A DNA stretch of 64,000 bases from Streptomyces sp. NBC_00358 (lineage in GTDB: Bacteria > Actinomycetota > Actinomycetes > Streptomycetales > Streptomycetaceae). The position numbers and the translations under genes are program-made. Shown here piece after piece: positions 1 to 8,658 of the stretch. Under the pieces are notes generated by a model. The model worked only from the letters and a program-made list of their open reading frames with translations. It was not told where the DNA came from and did not search any database. Every line of letters starts with the position of its first letter. The first letter of the stretch is position 1. The stretch is taken from NCBI RefSeq assembly GCF_036099295.1, contig NZ_CP107976.1, positions 1,488,001-1,552,000 on the forward strand. Reading direction: 5' to 3'.

Positions 1-5
1 GGCGT

Positions 6-2141
6 TCAGCCGACCGCGTCGACCAGCGCCAGCTCGTGCAGCCGCTCCGGCGGCCCCGGACGGGCGTAGTACCAGCCCTGGGCGGTGTCGCAGCCCAGTA
101 TCCGCAGTTGTTCGGCCTGGGCGCCGGTCTCGACCCCCTCGACCGTGACCGCGAGGTCGAGACTGTGGGCGAGGGAGACGATGCCCTCGACGATCTTCAG
201 GTCGACCGGATCCGCCGGGAACTGCTGCATGCCCTGGGTGAAGGACCGGTCCAGCTTGAGGATGCTGACCGGCAGACGGCGGAGGTTGGCGAGGTTCGAG
301 TAGCCGGTGCCGAAGTCGTCCAGGGCGATGTCGACACCCATCTCGGCGAGCCTGCGCAGCGGTTTGAGAAGGTCGTCGTCGGCGCCGATCAGCGCGGACT
401 CGGTGACCTCCAGGCACAGCGCCCGGGCGTCGAGGCCTTCGCGTTCCAGGATGTCGACCGTGTCCTGGACCAGGCCGGGGTGGGTGAGCTGGCACGGCGA
501 GAGGTTGACGTTGACGCGGAGCGGGCCCGCACCGGAGTTCCGTTGCTGCCAGGTGCGGGCCTGGCGCACCGACTGCTCCAGGACCCACCGGCCGAGCGGC
601 ACGATCAGTCCGGTGTGCTCGGCGAGCGGGATGAAACGGTCGGGCCCGAGGACGCCGTGCTGCGGGTGCAGCCAGCGCACCAGCGCCTCCGCGCCCTGCA
701 CACTGCCGTCGCCGAGGTGAACGAGCGGCTGGTACTCGATGAAGAACTCGCCCCGGTCCAGGGCGGCGGGCAGGGCGGTGGTGAGGCCGTTCCGGGTGAT
801 CGCGCGGGCGTCGGCCTCGGGGTCGGCCAGCTCGAAGCGGTTGCCGCCCGCCGACTTGGCCCGGTACATCGTGATGTCGGCGCTGCGCAGCACCTCGGCG
901 GCGCCACGCTCCCCCGCCGGGCCCTCGACGACGCCGACACTGCCCCGCACGGTCAGGTCCCGGCCGTCGACCCTGATCGGGGTGACCAGGGCGTTCATGA
1001 TGCGCCCGGCCAGTTCGTCGACCTCGCGCTCGGTGTTCGGGCCGGTGGTGAGGGCCACGAACTCGTCGCCGCCGAGCCGGGCGACCATCTCGCCGGGGGC
1101 GGTCGCGCAGGACTGGAGGCGGTCGGCGACCTCGACGAGGAGCCGGTCGCCGGCCGCGTGCCCGAGACTGTCGTTGATGGTCTTGAAGCCGTCGAGGTCG
1201 AGGTAGCACAGGCCGAAGCGCTGCCCCTCGCCCGCGGCCAGCGCCTTCTCCAGGCGCTCGAAGAACAGGGTCCGGTTGGGAAGTCCGGTGAGCGCGTCGT
1301 GCGTCGCCTCGTAGCGCAGCCGCAGATTGAGCAGCCGCCGCTCGGTGGTGTCCTCCATCAGCGCCAGTTGGTACTGGGGTTCGCCGTCCGCGTCGCGCAG
1401 CAGGGAGACCGTGAGGTTGGTCCACAGGGCGGTGCCGTCGGGACGGTAGAAGGCCTTCTCCACGTGGTAGTGCTCGCGCTCGCCGCGCACCAACTCCTCG
1501 TACAGCCGCCATACTTGAGGAGCGTCCTCGGCGTGGGTCCACTCGGGTACCCTGCGGCCCCGCATGGACTGCTCGGAACCGCCGAACATGCGCAGCAGGG
1601 CACCGTTGACCTGGAGGATGTTGCCTTCGAGGTCGGCGATGCCGATGCCTATGGCCGCGCCTTCGAAGACCGCGCGGAAGCGGGCCTCGCTGTCGTGCAA
1701 TGCCTCGGCGACAGCGCTGCGAGCGGTCAACGCGGCCTGCGAGATGGCCTGTTGTTCGGCGAGCGTCCGCTCGCGCAGTGCCTCGGCGTACCCGGCGGCC
1801 ATGGCGTGCTGGAGCCTTACGGACCGGGTCCGCAGCGCCTCCCGGGGCCCGTCCTCACCGCAGTAGAGCACCAGGTAGGCGTCGACGCAGTCGAGGGCCC
1901 GGCTGAGCGCCTCGGGGTCGGTGCAGTGCGCGGCGACGAGTGCGGCACCGACGGCCCGTCCCTCGGCCGCCTCGAAGTTCCTGGCCCGCAGGGCCTCGCT
2001 CAACCGCCGTGCGAGCGGCAGCAGCAGTTCCTCGAACTCCGGCCGGGTCAGCGAGGTGGAGGTGACCGGGAAGACCGCACGGCTCCAGATCGTCGCGAAC
2101 CGGCGCAGTCTGTCCTCCGGCCCGTCCGGCTCGGCCCTCAC
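6..2141 (-). CDS. PAS-GGDEF-EAL cyclic-di-GMP signalling protein
   Basis: A cytoplasmic protein of 711 residues predicted to make and/or break cyclic di-GMP. An N-terminal helical region (about 1-140) is followed by a PAS domain (about 150-270), a GGDEF domain with an intact GGDEF motif near residue 357 and an EAL domain with EAL at 485-487 and DDFGTG near 608. The conserved NVNLS, EVTES, KLD and EGVE motifs of active EAL phosphodiesterases are present. I see no RxxD inhibitory site just before GGDEF. No membrane segment is visible. It starts with GTG, which overlaps the stop of the upstream methyltransferase by 4 bases (GTGA), so the two are probably translationally coupled. The architecture resembles Streptomyces RmdA-type proteins, but I cannot assign the exact orthologue. 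Confidence 0.93.
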   Translation of the reverse strand: MRAEPDGPEDRLRRFATIWSRAVFPVTSTSLTRPEFEELLLPLARRLSEALRARNFEAAEGRAVGAALVAAHCTDPEALSRALDCVDAYLVLYCGEDGPREALRTRSVRLQHAMAAGYAEALRERTLAEQQAISQAALTARSAVAEALHDSEARFRAVFEGAAIGIGIADLEGNILQVNGALLRMFGGSEQSMRGRRVPEWTHAEDAPQVWRLYEELVRGEREHYHVEKAFYRPDGTALWTNLTVSLLRDADGEPQYQLALMEDTTERRLLNLRLRYEATHDALTGLPNRTLFFERLEKALAAGEGQRFGLCYLDLDGFKTINDSLGHAAGDRLLVEVADRLQSCATAPGEMVARLGGDEFVALTTGPNTEREVDELAGRIMNALVTPIRVDGRDLTVRGSVGVVEGPAGERGAAEVLRSADITMYRAKSAGGNRFELADPEADARAITRNGLTTALPAALDRGEFFIEYQPLVHLGDGSVQGAEALVRWLHPQHGVLGPDRFIPLAEHTGLIVPLGRWVLEQSVRQARTWQQRNSGAGPLRVNVNLSPCQLTHPGLVQDTVDILEREGLDARALCLEVTESALIGADDDLLKPLRRLAEMGVDIALDDFGTGYSNLANLRRLPVSILKLDRSFTQGMQQFPADPVDLKIVEGIVSLAHSLDLAVTVEGVETGAQAEQLRILGCDTAQGWYYARPGPPERLHELALVDAVG

Positions 2142-2950
2142 GCCGTGCGTCCCACGCCGCCGAACCCGGAGAAGGAATAAGGATCCTCGTCCTCGGGCGC
2201 CGTGTCGGGCCGCCAGTCCGGCATCGGCACCAGGCCGGGTTCCACCATGTCGTACCCCTCGAAGAACCGCGCGATCTCGTCGCGCGTGCGCATGATCAGC
2301 GGGTTGCGGATGTTCCTGTAGACGTCGACCGCGCCCTCGGCCTGCTCCTGGGGGAGCGGAATTCCCTCGAACGCGGCATGCGTGACGACGAGCATGCTTC
2401 CCGGCGCGAGGGCGTCGCGCAGTTCGGCCACCGCCCGGTACGGGTCGTCCGCGTCTTCCACGAAGTGAAGTATGGCAACGAGAAGCAGGGCGACCGGCCG
2501 GTTCAGGTCGATCAGCCGCTGAACCGGGGAACTCGCGAGGATTTCCTGGGGCTTGAGCAGATCGGCGGCGACGACGTCCGCGTCCTCGTTGTCCCGCAGC
2601 ACGGCCTGGCTGTGTGCGACGGCAACCGGGTCGTGGTCGACGTACACGACCCGTGCGCCGGGCCGGGTGCTCTGGGCGATCTCGTGGACGTTGCCGAATG
2701 TCGGGATGCCGGAGCCGATGTCGAGGAACTGGTCGATGCCCTCGGCGGCCACGAAGCGGACGGCCCGGCGCATGAACGCCCGGTTCGCCTGCATGACCTT
2801 GGGAAGGCCCGGCATGTACTCCATCGCCTTGCGCGCGGCTTCCCTGTCGACCTCGAAGTTGTGCGAACCGCCCAGGTAATAGTCGTAGATTCGGGACACG
2901 CTCGGCACTGAGATGTCAATGCTGCGAGGGGCCCAGGCGGGACGCTCCAT
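2138..2950 (-). CDS. SAM-dependent methyltransferase (Methyltransf_19 type)
   Basis: A 270-residue protein of the actinobacterial S-adenosylmethionine methyltransferase family that is common in Streptomyces (PF04672 type). The N-terminal SVSRIYDYYLGGSHNF stretch is the family hallmark. A Rossmann SAM-binding glycine motif follows (FLDIGSGIPT, about residues 96-105), with an acidic ribose-binding strand (VVYVDHDPVAV). The substrate is unknown. It starts with ATG at 2950 and its stop overlaps the start of the GGDEF-EAL gene, so it is the first gene of a two-gene operon. Many members stand next to regulatory genes, but no function has been settled. Confidence 0.9.
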   Translation of the reverse strand: MERPAWAPRSIDISVPSVSRIYDYYLGGSHNFEVDREAARKAMEYMPGLPKVMQANRAFMRRAVRFVAAEGIDQFLDIGSGIPTFGNVHEIAQSTRPGARVVYVDHDPVAVAHSQAVLRDNEDADVVAADLLKPQEILASSPVQRLIDLNRPVALLLVAILHFVEDADDPYRAVAELRDALAPGSMLVVTHAAFEGIPLPQEQAEGAVDVYRNIRNPLIMRTRDEIARFFEGYDMVEPGLVPMPDWRPDTAPEDEDPYSFSGFGGVGRTA

Positions 2951-3406
2951 CTATCTCTCCAAGGCGTAGGCGACGGCATGGACGATCCGGTGTTCGAGCA
3001 GAGGCTACTGATCGCCCGCCAAAGGGGCGAGTCAAAACGGAAATTGACCGTCCGTTCCCGGTCACTGCCGCGGGCAAGTGCCGAATTGGCAGGTGCGAAC
3101 GTATCCCGTTCGCACCACGCACCGCCGCCGCGAAATCACTCCGAAGCATTCCAAAAAGCTCCGGGGTGTCACCAAGCGTGGCCGCGCCGCGCGTCGGGCC
3201 GTGGCGTTCTTTCACATCCGGGCCGCTGCCGGGATCTTTCACGTTCCGGTGACGGCCGGAATGCTTCGCCCGCGCCCCCACGCACAAGGGTCCGCCCCCT
3301 CCGAGCGGAGGGGGCGGACCCTTGGCGACGCGTTCCGTGCTGTTGTGGCGAGAGGATCGGCCGTGGGGAGCCGGCCCGTTGTATCGGCCGTGGGGGAGCC
3401 GACCCG
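2951..3406. other. Intergenic region with a terminator, no gene seen
   Basis: This 456-base stretch lies between two minus-strand genes. Beyond the strong hairpin at 3286-3323 it carries a short imperfect duplication of an ATCGGCCGTGGGGAGCCG-like element at about 3356-3403. The upstream half should hold the promoter of the methyltransferase operon. No reading frame has a convincing start, ribosome site and codon bias. Confidence 0.5.
3286..3323 (-). terminator. Strong hairpin terminator after the lipoprotein gene
   Basis: A perfect 17-bp stem (AAGGGTCCGCCCCCTCC and its complement) with a GAGC loop lies 84 bases past the stop of the minus-strand lipoprotein gene. There is no clear U-run, as is usual in Streptomyces. 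Confidence 0.8.
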
Positions 3407-4354
3407 CTACTTGGACGCGCCGACCGGCTTTCCGTCGGGCGAGACGGCGTACCAGGTGCCGCCCACGCCCTGACCGTTGGTGTCCCCAGGAGCGGTGTCA
3501 CCGGAGAAGGTGTAGATCGGCCAGCAGTTGACCGTCATCTGCTTCACGCCGTCCGGACGGGTGAAGCCCATCAGGCCCTTCTTCTGGACACCCTTGGTGT
3601 CGCTCGCCGGGACCGGCGCGACGGCGGGCCACTTCTCCAGGCAGGCGCCCGTGCAGGCCGACTTGGAGACGGGCCAGGCCTGGTCCTTCATGAAGCGGTA
3701 GACGGTCATGCCGTTCTTGTCCACGACGACGTCGCCGAGCTTCGGGTCCTTGCGGACCGACAGACCGGGGAGGGCGGCCAGCGTCGCCTTCTTGCCGTTG
3801 GGCGCCGAGGCGAACCAAGTACCGCCCACGCCCTGACCGTTGGCGTCTCCGGCCTTGGTGTCCTTGGCGAACCGGTACATGGGCCAGCCGCCTATGGTCA
3901 GCTGCTTCGTACCGTCGGACCGGGTGACCTCGCCGAGCAGCGCCTTGTTGACGCCGGTGGCGGCCTCGGCACCCTCGGCGGGCACGGGCGGCCAGGCGGT
4001 GGCGCAGGTGCCGTCACAACTCGACTTCGGCGGTTCGGCGGTGTCCTTGTCGAAGCGGTAGAGGGTGAATCCGGCGCCGTCGGTCAGCACCTTGCCGAGC
4101 TTCACGCTTTCCGTCACGGTGAGCTGGCCCGCGACCGCCGGCTTGGCGGCAGCGCTCTGGTCCTTGGAATCGGCGCCGTAGCCATTGCCCGCGCCCGCCG
4201 TGGCGCTCGTCCCGTAACCCCCCGCCGCCGCGGTGGCACCCACGTTCTGCGTGCCCGTAGAAGGGGTGCTCTGTTCCTGACCACACGCCGTCGTGAGCGC
4301 CAGCACGGCCGCAGCTGACGCTACGAGTGAGGCGCTCCGCCAGGAGGTCTTCAT
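3407..4354 (-). CDS. Secreted-repeat lipoprotein (YxxxD-motif, Lipoprotein_15)
   Basis: A 315-residue exported lipoprotein. The signal peptide ends in a lipobox (ALTTAC, Cys about residue 24) and is followed by a Gly/Ala/Thr-rich linker. The rest consists of repeats of the COG4315/PF03640 type, each with a Y-R/T-F-x-K/G-D core: LYRFDKD, YRFAKD, VYRFMKD and YTFSGD. The repeats alternate with Cys-x3-C segments (SSCDGTCATAWPPV and KSACTGACLEKWPAV) and with a GDxNGQGVGGTW motif. The function of these repeats is not established; cell-surface redox or electron-transfer roles have been suggested. ATG at 4354 is preceded by a good GGGAG ribosome site, and a strong terminator follows the gene. Confidence 0.9.
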   Translation of the reverse strand: MKTSWRSASLVASAAAVLALTTACGQEQSTPSTGTQNVGATAAAGGYGTSATAGAGNGYGADSKDQSAAAKPAVAGQLTVTESVKLGKVLTDGAGFTLYRFDKDTAEPPKSSCDGTCATAWPPVPAEGAEAATGVNKALLGEVTRSDGTKQLTIGGWPMYRFAKDTKAGDANGQGVGGTWFASAPNGKKATLAALPGLSVRKDPKLGDVVVDKNGMTVYRFMKDQAWPVSKSACTGACLEKWPAVAPVPASDTKGVQKKGLMGFTRPDGVKQMTVNCWPIYTFSGDTAPGDTNGQGVGGTWYAVSPDGKPVGASK

Positions 4355-4638
4355 TGGTAACTCCCGCTGTTCGCATAAGTGTTGCAGCGCCCTGCAGCGC
4401 CGCGCATGGCCCTAGGTACGGACGGGAGGGGCAGGAGTGTTCAAACGGGCGGCAGATTTCTTTCGGAAGGCTGTGTCGCGTTTCCTTCGGAAGCCCGCGT
4501 CGCGTTCGATCCGACTCGCGCACATATTCGGTCAATGTCGGCGCTTCCCGGCCCCGTACGTCAAACCACCGGGATCCGGAGGTACCCCCTTCGGGGGCAA
4601 TCCAGGACACTCCGGCGTGCCCGGGTTCCCCGCGCCTC

Positions 4639-5268
4639 ATGATCTCCGTCGTGCATGCACCCCAACGGACCCGAACCGCCCTCGTCATACGGGCACTGGC
4701 GCTGACGGCGCTCACCTGGCTCCTCGTCGGCGCGCCCGGCACGACCGCCGAGGCCGACGCCTGCGCGTACGCCTCCACGGGCCCGGGCGGCGACGGGATC
4801 ACCGCGGTGGCCGTGGCGGGCGACGGGGCGGTCGCCGTCGCCGGGAACACCGTCCGCTGCCCGGCCCCGACTCCGACACCGCCCTGCCCGCCGACCCCCA
4901 CGCCGACCCCGCCGCCACCGCCGAAACCCCCACCGCCGCCGAAGCCGGCGCCACCCCCTCCGCCCACCCACGCCCCGAAGCCCAAGCCGCCGCCCCCGCC
5001 CCCGCCACCGCCTCCTCCGCCTGCGCCTGCGCCCGTGCCGAAACCGAAGCCCGTGCCGCCGCGGTCGGCACCGGTCCTGGCACCGAGACCCACGCCGAAG
5101 CCGACACCGAGCCCGCGCCCCAGCCCCGCACCGGTTCCGGTCAGCTATCCGGCGTACCGCACCCCGCCGCACAAGCACGCGCTCCGCGGCGGTCCGTCGC
5201 TGGTCTCGTTCACCCTGCTCATCACCGCGCCCGCGGTGCTCGCCGTCGCGGCGCTGCGCCCGCGCTGA
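4639..5268 (+). CDS. Proline-rich exported membrane protein
   Basis: A 209-residue protein with an N-terminal signal or membrane segment (about 15-40), a short Ala/Gly/Val-rich globular part and a long stretch of Pro-Pro-Lys, Pro-Thr and Pro-Ala repeats (about 75-165). A C-terminal hydrophobic helix followed by Arg (LLITAPAVLAVAALRPR) probably anchors it, so the Pro-rich part could span the cell wall. I chose ATG 4639 because a frame opening further upstream would lack a signal sequence and run into the neighbouring promoter. The ribosome site is weak. The next gene begins 15 bases after the stop, so the two are likely co-transcribed. No function is known. Confidence 0.7.
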   Translation: MISVVHAPQRTRTALVIRALALTALTWLLVGAPGTTAEADACAYASTGPGGDGITAVAVAGDGAVAVAGNTVRCPAPTPTPPCPPTPTPTPPPPPKPPPPPKPAPPPPPTHAPKPKPPPPPPPPPPPPAPAPVPKPKPVPPRSAPVLAPRPTPKPTPSPRPSPAPVPVSYPAYRTPPHKHALRGGPSLVSFTLLITAPAVLAVAALRPR

Positions 5269-5283
5269 CCCTGGAGGCAAACC

Positions 5284-6048
5284 TTGTCGGATTGGCTTGT
5301 TCTCGCCCTCGCGATGGCGGCCGCGTGCCTCGTGGTTCTCATCGTGACCCTCGTACGCCATCGCAGGGCACGCGAGGACGAGGACCCCACCGAGACCCCG
5401 GACGTCATCGAGTACATGACGATGATGATCGGCGTGGTGTACGCCATCGTCCTCGGTCTGGCCATCGCCGGTGTCTGGGAGGCCCGCAGCGGCGCCCAGG
5501 ACCATGTGCAGTCGGAGGCCCAGGCCCTGCACGAGATCTCCGAGCGGGTCCGGGTCTACCCGCCCGCCGTGCGCGACCGCATCCGCGGTGACGTCGACAC
5601 GTACGTCCACTACGTGGTCACCACCGAGTGGAAGGCCATGGCCGAGCACGACCGGGTGACCGCCGAGGGCGGTCGGCTCCTCGACCGGATCCGGCACGAC
5701 GTCACCGACTACCGGCCGAGGTCGGACTTCGAGGCGCAGGCGTACCAGCCGCTCCTCGACCAGGTGACGGCGGCCGACACGGCGCGGAGCGCCCGCGCCG
5801 ACTCCACGGGGGCGACCATGCCGGGGGTGGTGTGGTTCGGGCTGATCACCGGCGCCGTGGTCACGGTGGGGATGATCTTCGCGCTGCAGATCCGGCGCAC
5901 CGCGAGGGAGCTGATCCTGGCCGGGCTGTTCTCCGCCCTGATCGCCTTCCTGCTGTTCCTGATCTGGGACTTCGACGCGCCCTACAGCCGCGGGGTCACG
6001 GCATCGGCGGAACCCTTCACCGCGCTGTTCCCGCAGCTTCCCGGGTGA
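5284..6048 (+). CDS. DUF4239 bestrophin-like membrane protein
   Basis: A 254-residue integral membrane protein with helices at about 5-24 and 42-62, a soluble helical middle section and two more helices near 180-200 and 207-227. The family (DUF4239) is distantly related to bestrophin-type channels, but no transport activity is established. The TTG start at 5284 is supported by GGAGG at 5273-5277, six bases upstream. It follows the Pro-rich membrane protein gene closely and is followed by a hairpin at 6073-6114, so the two form a short operon. Confidence 0.85.
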   Translation: MSDWLVLALAMAAACLVVLIVTLVRHRRAREDEDPTETPDVIEYMTMMIGVVYAIVLGLAIAGVWEARSGAQDHVQSEAQALHEISERVRVYPPAVRDRIRGDVDTYVHYVVTTEWKAMAEHDRVTAEGGRLLDRIRHDVTDYRPRSDFEAQAYQPLLDQVTAADTARSARADSTGATMPGVVWFGLITGAVVTVGMIFALQIRRTARELILAGLFSALIAFLLFLIWDFDAPYSRGVTASAEPFTALFPQLPG

Positions 6049-6072
6049 CGGACCGCCCTCTACGGAAAACCG

Positions 6073-6114
6073 CGGACGGGGGACCGACGGCGCGCCGCGC
6101 CCGTCCCCCGTCCG
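6073..6114 (+). terminator. Hairpin terminator after the DUF4239 gene
   Basis: CGGACGGGGGAC pairs perfectly with GTCCCCCGTCCG (12 bp, 18-base GC-rich loop), starting 24 bases past the stop codon. Confidence 0.65.
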
Positions 6115-6275
6115 TACGTACGCCATCCCTCGAACGGCCCACACGATTGCCCCGTTCGCGCTACTGGGATCGCGCCCCTGTTCACCCTTTCCTAGCGTTT
6201 CGACCATCGAGGTGCATTTCTGGCGCAAGCGGAAAAGGTCCGCAGCAAGGCTCCTCGGGGACCTGGAGGCTCACC

Positions 6276-6803
6276 ATGCGCGCGATACGCGTCGCTTCGG
6301 CCGCACTGCTGGGCATGACCGCCCTGACCTTCACCGCACCCGCCGCGTTCGCCGGTGACGGGGACCACGGCATCACCCCGTTCGCCTTCAGCGTGCAGCC
6401 GTCGACCGTCGCCGCGGGCGGCCAGGTCTCGCTGCTCCTGAAGCGGGACGGCGGATGCAGGGGAAGCGCCACGGTCACCTCCGGGATCTTCGACACCGTC
6501 ACCATCCCGCCGGGGCAGTCCTCGGCCACCGCCACGGTCGACTGGGACGCCAGACCCGGCGCCGTGTACGACGTGACGTTCTCGTGCGGGGGAGCGAGCG
6601 GCAGCACGGGTCTCACCATCGCCGGCCGCCGGCCGGTCGAGCCGACCCCGGTCCCCCTGCAGCGGGGTGTACGCGCCGGCGTGGGCGGCAGTGTGGGCGG
6701 CTTCGACCTGAAGGAGATCGGGATGGGAGCGGCGCTCATCGCCGGTTCCGTCGGCACGGCCTGGTACCTGTCCCGCCGGCGCACCGCGTCCGACGACTCC
6801 TGA
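6276..6803 (+). CDS. Small secreted membrane-anchored protein, paralogue A
   Basis: A 175-residue protein with a clear Sec signal peptide (cleavage after AFA, about residue 25) and a beta-rich extracellular domain holding two cysteines (GGCRGS and FSCGG) that probably form a disulfide. A Gly-rich linker and a C-terminal transmembrane helix with an RRR tail (about 148-168) follow. There is no LPxTG motif. ATG at 6276 has GGAGG six bases upstream. It is clearly related to the protein at 7056-7547: both share the GGQ start of the domain, a DARPG turn, paired cysteines and a membrane tail. Its position beside a class F sortase suggests an envelope role; the function is unknown. Confidence 0.8.
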   Translation: MRAIRVASAALLGMTALTFTAPAAFAGDGDHGITPFAFSVQPSTVAAGGQVSLLLKRDGGCRGSATVTSGIFDTVTIPPGQSSATATVDWDARPGAVYDVTFSCGGASGSTGLTIAGRRPVEPTPVPLQRGVRAGVGGSVGGFDLKEIGMGAALIAGSVGTAWYLSRRRTASDDS

Positions 6804-7055
6804 CCGGCGCACCGCGTCCGACGACCACCGACGGACCCGAGGCTCCCCGGCCGGCCCGGGGCTCCCCCGCGGACGGGGTGCGGTTCCGGAGGGGACCGGC
6901 GGCGCCGACGGCAGCGGGGCTCCCGACGGAGCGTCCGAGCCTCTCGCCCCGGGCCCTGTCAGGCGGGTCCGGAGCGAGGGGCTGTCATGGGCGCGCCGCA
7001 CGGCGGACGGCCGGCCCGTGAAGGGGGCGGGACCGGCAGCTTCGCCGACGGAACG

Positions 7056-7547
7056 TCAGATGTGCTTCTCCGATCTGCGCCGCATCCAGAACACCCCGCC
7101 GGCGACGGCCGCCGCGGCCACCAGGCCGCCGCCGATCGCCATGTCGGCGGGCGTGGCGCCGGTGGTGCTGCTGCCGCCGAGACCACCGCGCACACCGCCG
7201 ATGACGGTGAACGCGGCCGGCCGCGTCAGCGGGCCCGTGCCGTCGCAGTTGACGGTGATGTCGTACGAGCCCGGGCGGGCGTCCTGGTTGATGGTGGCGG
7301 TACCGCTGGACGACTCGTTGTGGCTGCCCAGGAGAGGCGAGAGCCGCGCCTGCCGGAACGCGGGCGAGGTCATGGTGCCTCCCCTCGGGCACCCGTCGAC
7401 GGTCACGGTCAGCTGGCCGCCGCGGGCGATGACACTGGGCATGGCGACGATGTTGCTCGGTGTGTTCCACGCCGCGGCCATCGGGGCGGCGAGCCCCACG
7501 GCGGCGACCGTGGCGGCAGACACCGCCAGGGCACGAGTAGTACGCAT
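7056..7547 (-). CDS. Small secreted membrane-anchored protein, paralogue B
   Basis: A 163-residue protein with a signal peptide (cleavage after MAAA, about residue 26), an extracellular domain with two cysteines (VDGCPRGG and VNCDG), a Gly/Ser linker and a C-terminal transmembrane helix ending in RRRSEKHI. It is a diverged paralogue of the protein at 6276-6803, encoded convergently with it. ATG 7547 is preceded by GGAGG on the minus strand. It is divergent from the sortase gene. I do not recognise a named family beyond Streptomyces hypothetical secreted proteins. Confidence 0.8.
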   Translation of the reverse strand: MRTTRALAVSAATVAAVGLAAPMAAAWNTPSNIVAMPSVIARGGQLTVTVDGCPRGGTMTSPAFRQARLSPLLGSHNESSSGTATINQDARPGSYDITVNCDGTGPLTRPAAFTVIGGVRGGLGGSSTTGATPADMAIGGGLVAAAAVAGGVFWMRRRSEKHI

Positions 7548-7878
7548 GTGATCCTCCGCGGGGGCGCCCCGGGAACCGTCCCCGGTGGATCGGCGAGAAA
7601 GCGCCTCCCAGACAGACCCTCAGATGCCGTGCACGGGGCCGCATTTCGGGAATGGTCCGTCCTGGTGAGAGGACACGCCGAAAGAATTCCACACAATCGG
7701 ATATTGCCGCAGGTCACGCACCGTCAGAAAATTCCTGGTCACGGCAACTCGGATGGCTCACGGGCCATTCCTGACGCCACCCGTTCGCCCGCGCCCCGTC
7801 GCCGGGCGGCGCTGCTGCCATTAGCGTGCTCATATGCGCGGATGACGAGGCGACGGCCGCGTCGAGAGGGGATTGCGA
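7548..7878. other. Divergent promoter region, no gene seen
   Basis: This 331-base interval separates the minus-strand secreted protein gene from the plus-strand sortase gene and must hold both promoters. Around 7680-7740 it is relatively A/T-rich for this genome. I see no coding frame in it. Confidence 0.5.
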
Positions 7879-8541
7879 ATGTCTGCGTCCGAGCTGGCCG
7901 AAGAGGAGGAGCGGCAGAGGAAGCGCGCTCCCTGGGGCGTGATAGCGCTTGTTCTGCTGACCGGCCTCGCACTCATTCGGAATGGTTCCGGTGAGTTCGA
8001 CGTGGGCCCCCCGCAGCCCGCCTCGGCGGCCGCGGCGGACAGCCGTACACCCGTCGGCACCTTCTCCGACACGCCGGACCCGCTGCCGTACTCCGTGGTC
8101 GACCGGGTACGGATCCCGGCCATCCGGGTCGACGCGCCGGTGATGCCGGTGGGCCTGGACATGGACGGATGGGTCGACGCGCCGCCGCCCGACAACCCGA
8201 ATCTCGCCGGCTGGTTCACCGGCGCGGTCTCGCCCGGCGAGAAGGGCACGGCCGTGATCGTCGGCCATGTCGACAACATGCAGGGCCCCGCCGTCTTCTA
8301 CGGACTCGGCGCGCTCAAGAAGGGGAACAAGATCGAGGTCCTGCGCAAGGACGGGAAGACCGCGGTGTTCGAGATCTACGGCATCGAGGTCTTCGCGAAA
8401 GCCGATTTCCCCGGCGACCGTGTGTACAACAGCAAGGGCACTCCCGAATTGCGTGTCATCACCTGCGGAGGCGGTTTCTCCAAGCAGCACGGTTACGACG
8501 GAAACGTGGTCGTGTTCGCCCGGCTGTCCGGGGTGCGCTGA
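7879..8541 (+). CDS. Class F sortase
   Basis: A 220-residue single-pass membrane transpeptidase. The N-terminal cytoplasmic tail is followed by one membrane helix (about 19-36) and an extracytoplasmic sortase domain. The catalytic triad is visible: His in VGHVDN, Cys in ITCGG and Arg in VFARL. Class F (actinobacterial) sortases have poorly known substrates. I chose ATG 7879, preceded by GAGAGGGG at suitable spacing, over the TTG two codons earlier. No LPxTG protein is encoded nearby, but two paralogous secreted proteins with C-terminal membrane tails lie directly upstream. A strong bidirectional terminator follows. Confidence 0.9.
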   Translation: MSASELAEEEERQRKRAPWGVIALVLLTGLALIRNGSGEFDVGPPQPASAAAADSRTPVGTFSDTPDPLPYSVVDRVRIPAIRVDAPVMPVGLDMDGWVDAPPPDNPNLAGWFTGAVSPGEKGTAVIVGHVDNMQGPAVFYGLGALKKGNKIEVLRKDGKTAVFEIYGIEVFAKADFPGDRVYNSKGTPELRVITCGGGFSKQHGYDGNVVVFARLSGVR

Positions 8542-8606
8542 GCGTTTCCCGGACGGGCGGACGCGAAGCGGGCCGGCGGGTTTCTTCGCCTCCCGCCGAC
8601 CGGCCC

Positions 8607-8648
8607 GGCAAAAGGCCCCGCGACACACGGCGCGCGGGGCCTTTTGCC
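8607..8648. terminator. Bidirectional terminator between sortase and deacetylase
   Basis: A perfect 16-bp stem (GGCAAAAGGCCCCGCG and its complement) with a 10-base loop sits between two convergent genes. A-tracts and T-tracts flank the GC core, so it can act as a terminator in both directions. Confidence 0.9.
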
Positions 8649-8658
8649 TTTCCCGGTT

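Noticed and set aside
36..2180. Long open frame on the plus strand opposite the GGDEF-EAL gene
   Set aside because: It mirrors a clear protein-coding gene, has low-complexity sequence and no known domain. High G+C content leaves opposite strands open.
3356..3403. Possible small mobile repeat beside the lipoprotein terminator
   Set aside because: The two copies are short and imperfect; a local duplication is enough to explain them.
4014..5093. Gly-rich protein on the minus strand around 4.8-5.1 kb
   Set aside because: It is the complement of the Pro-rich repeats (CCG/CGG) of the plus-strand gene and runs into the lipoprotein promoter.
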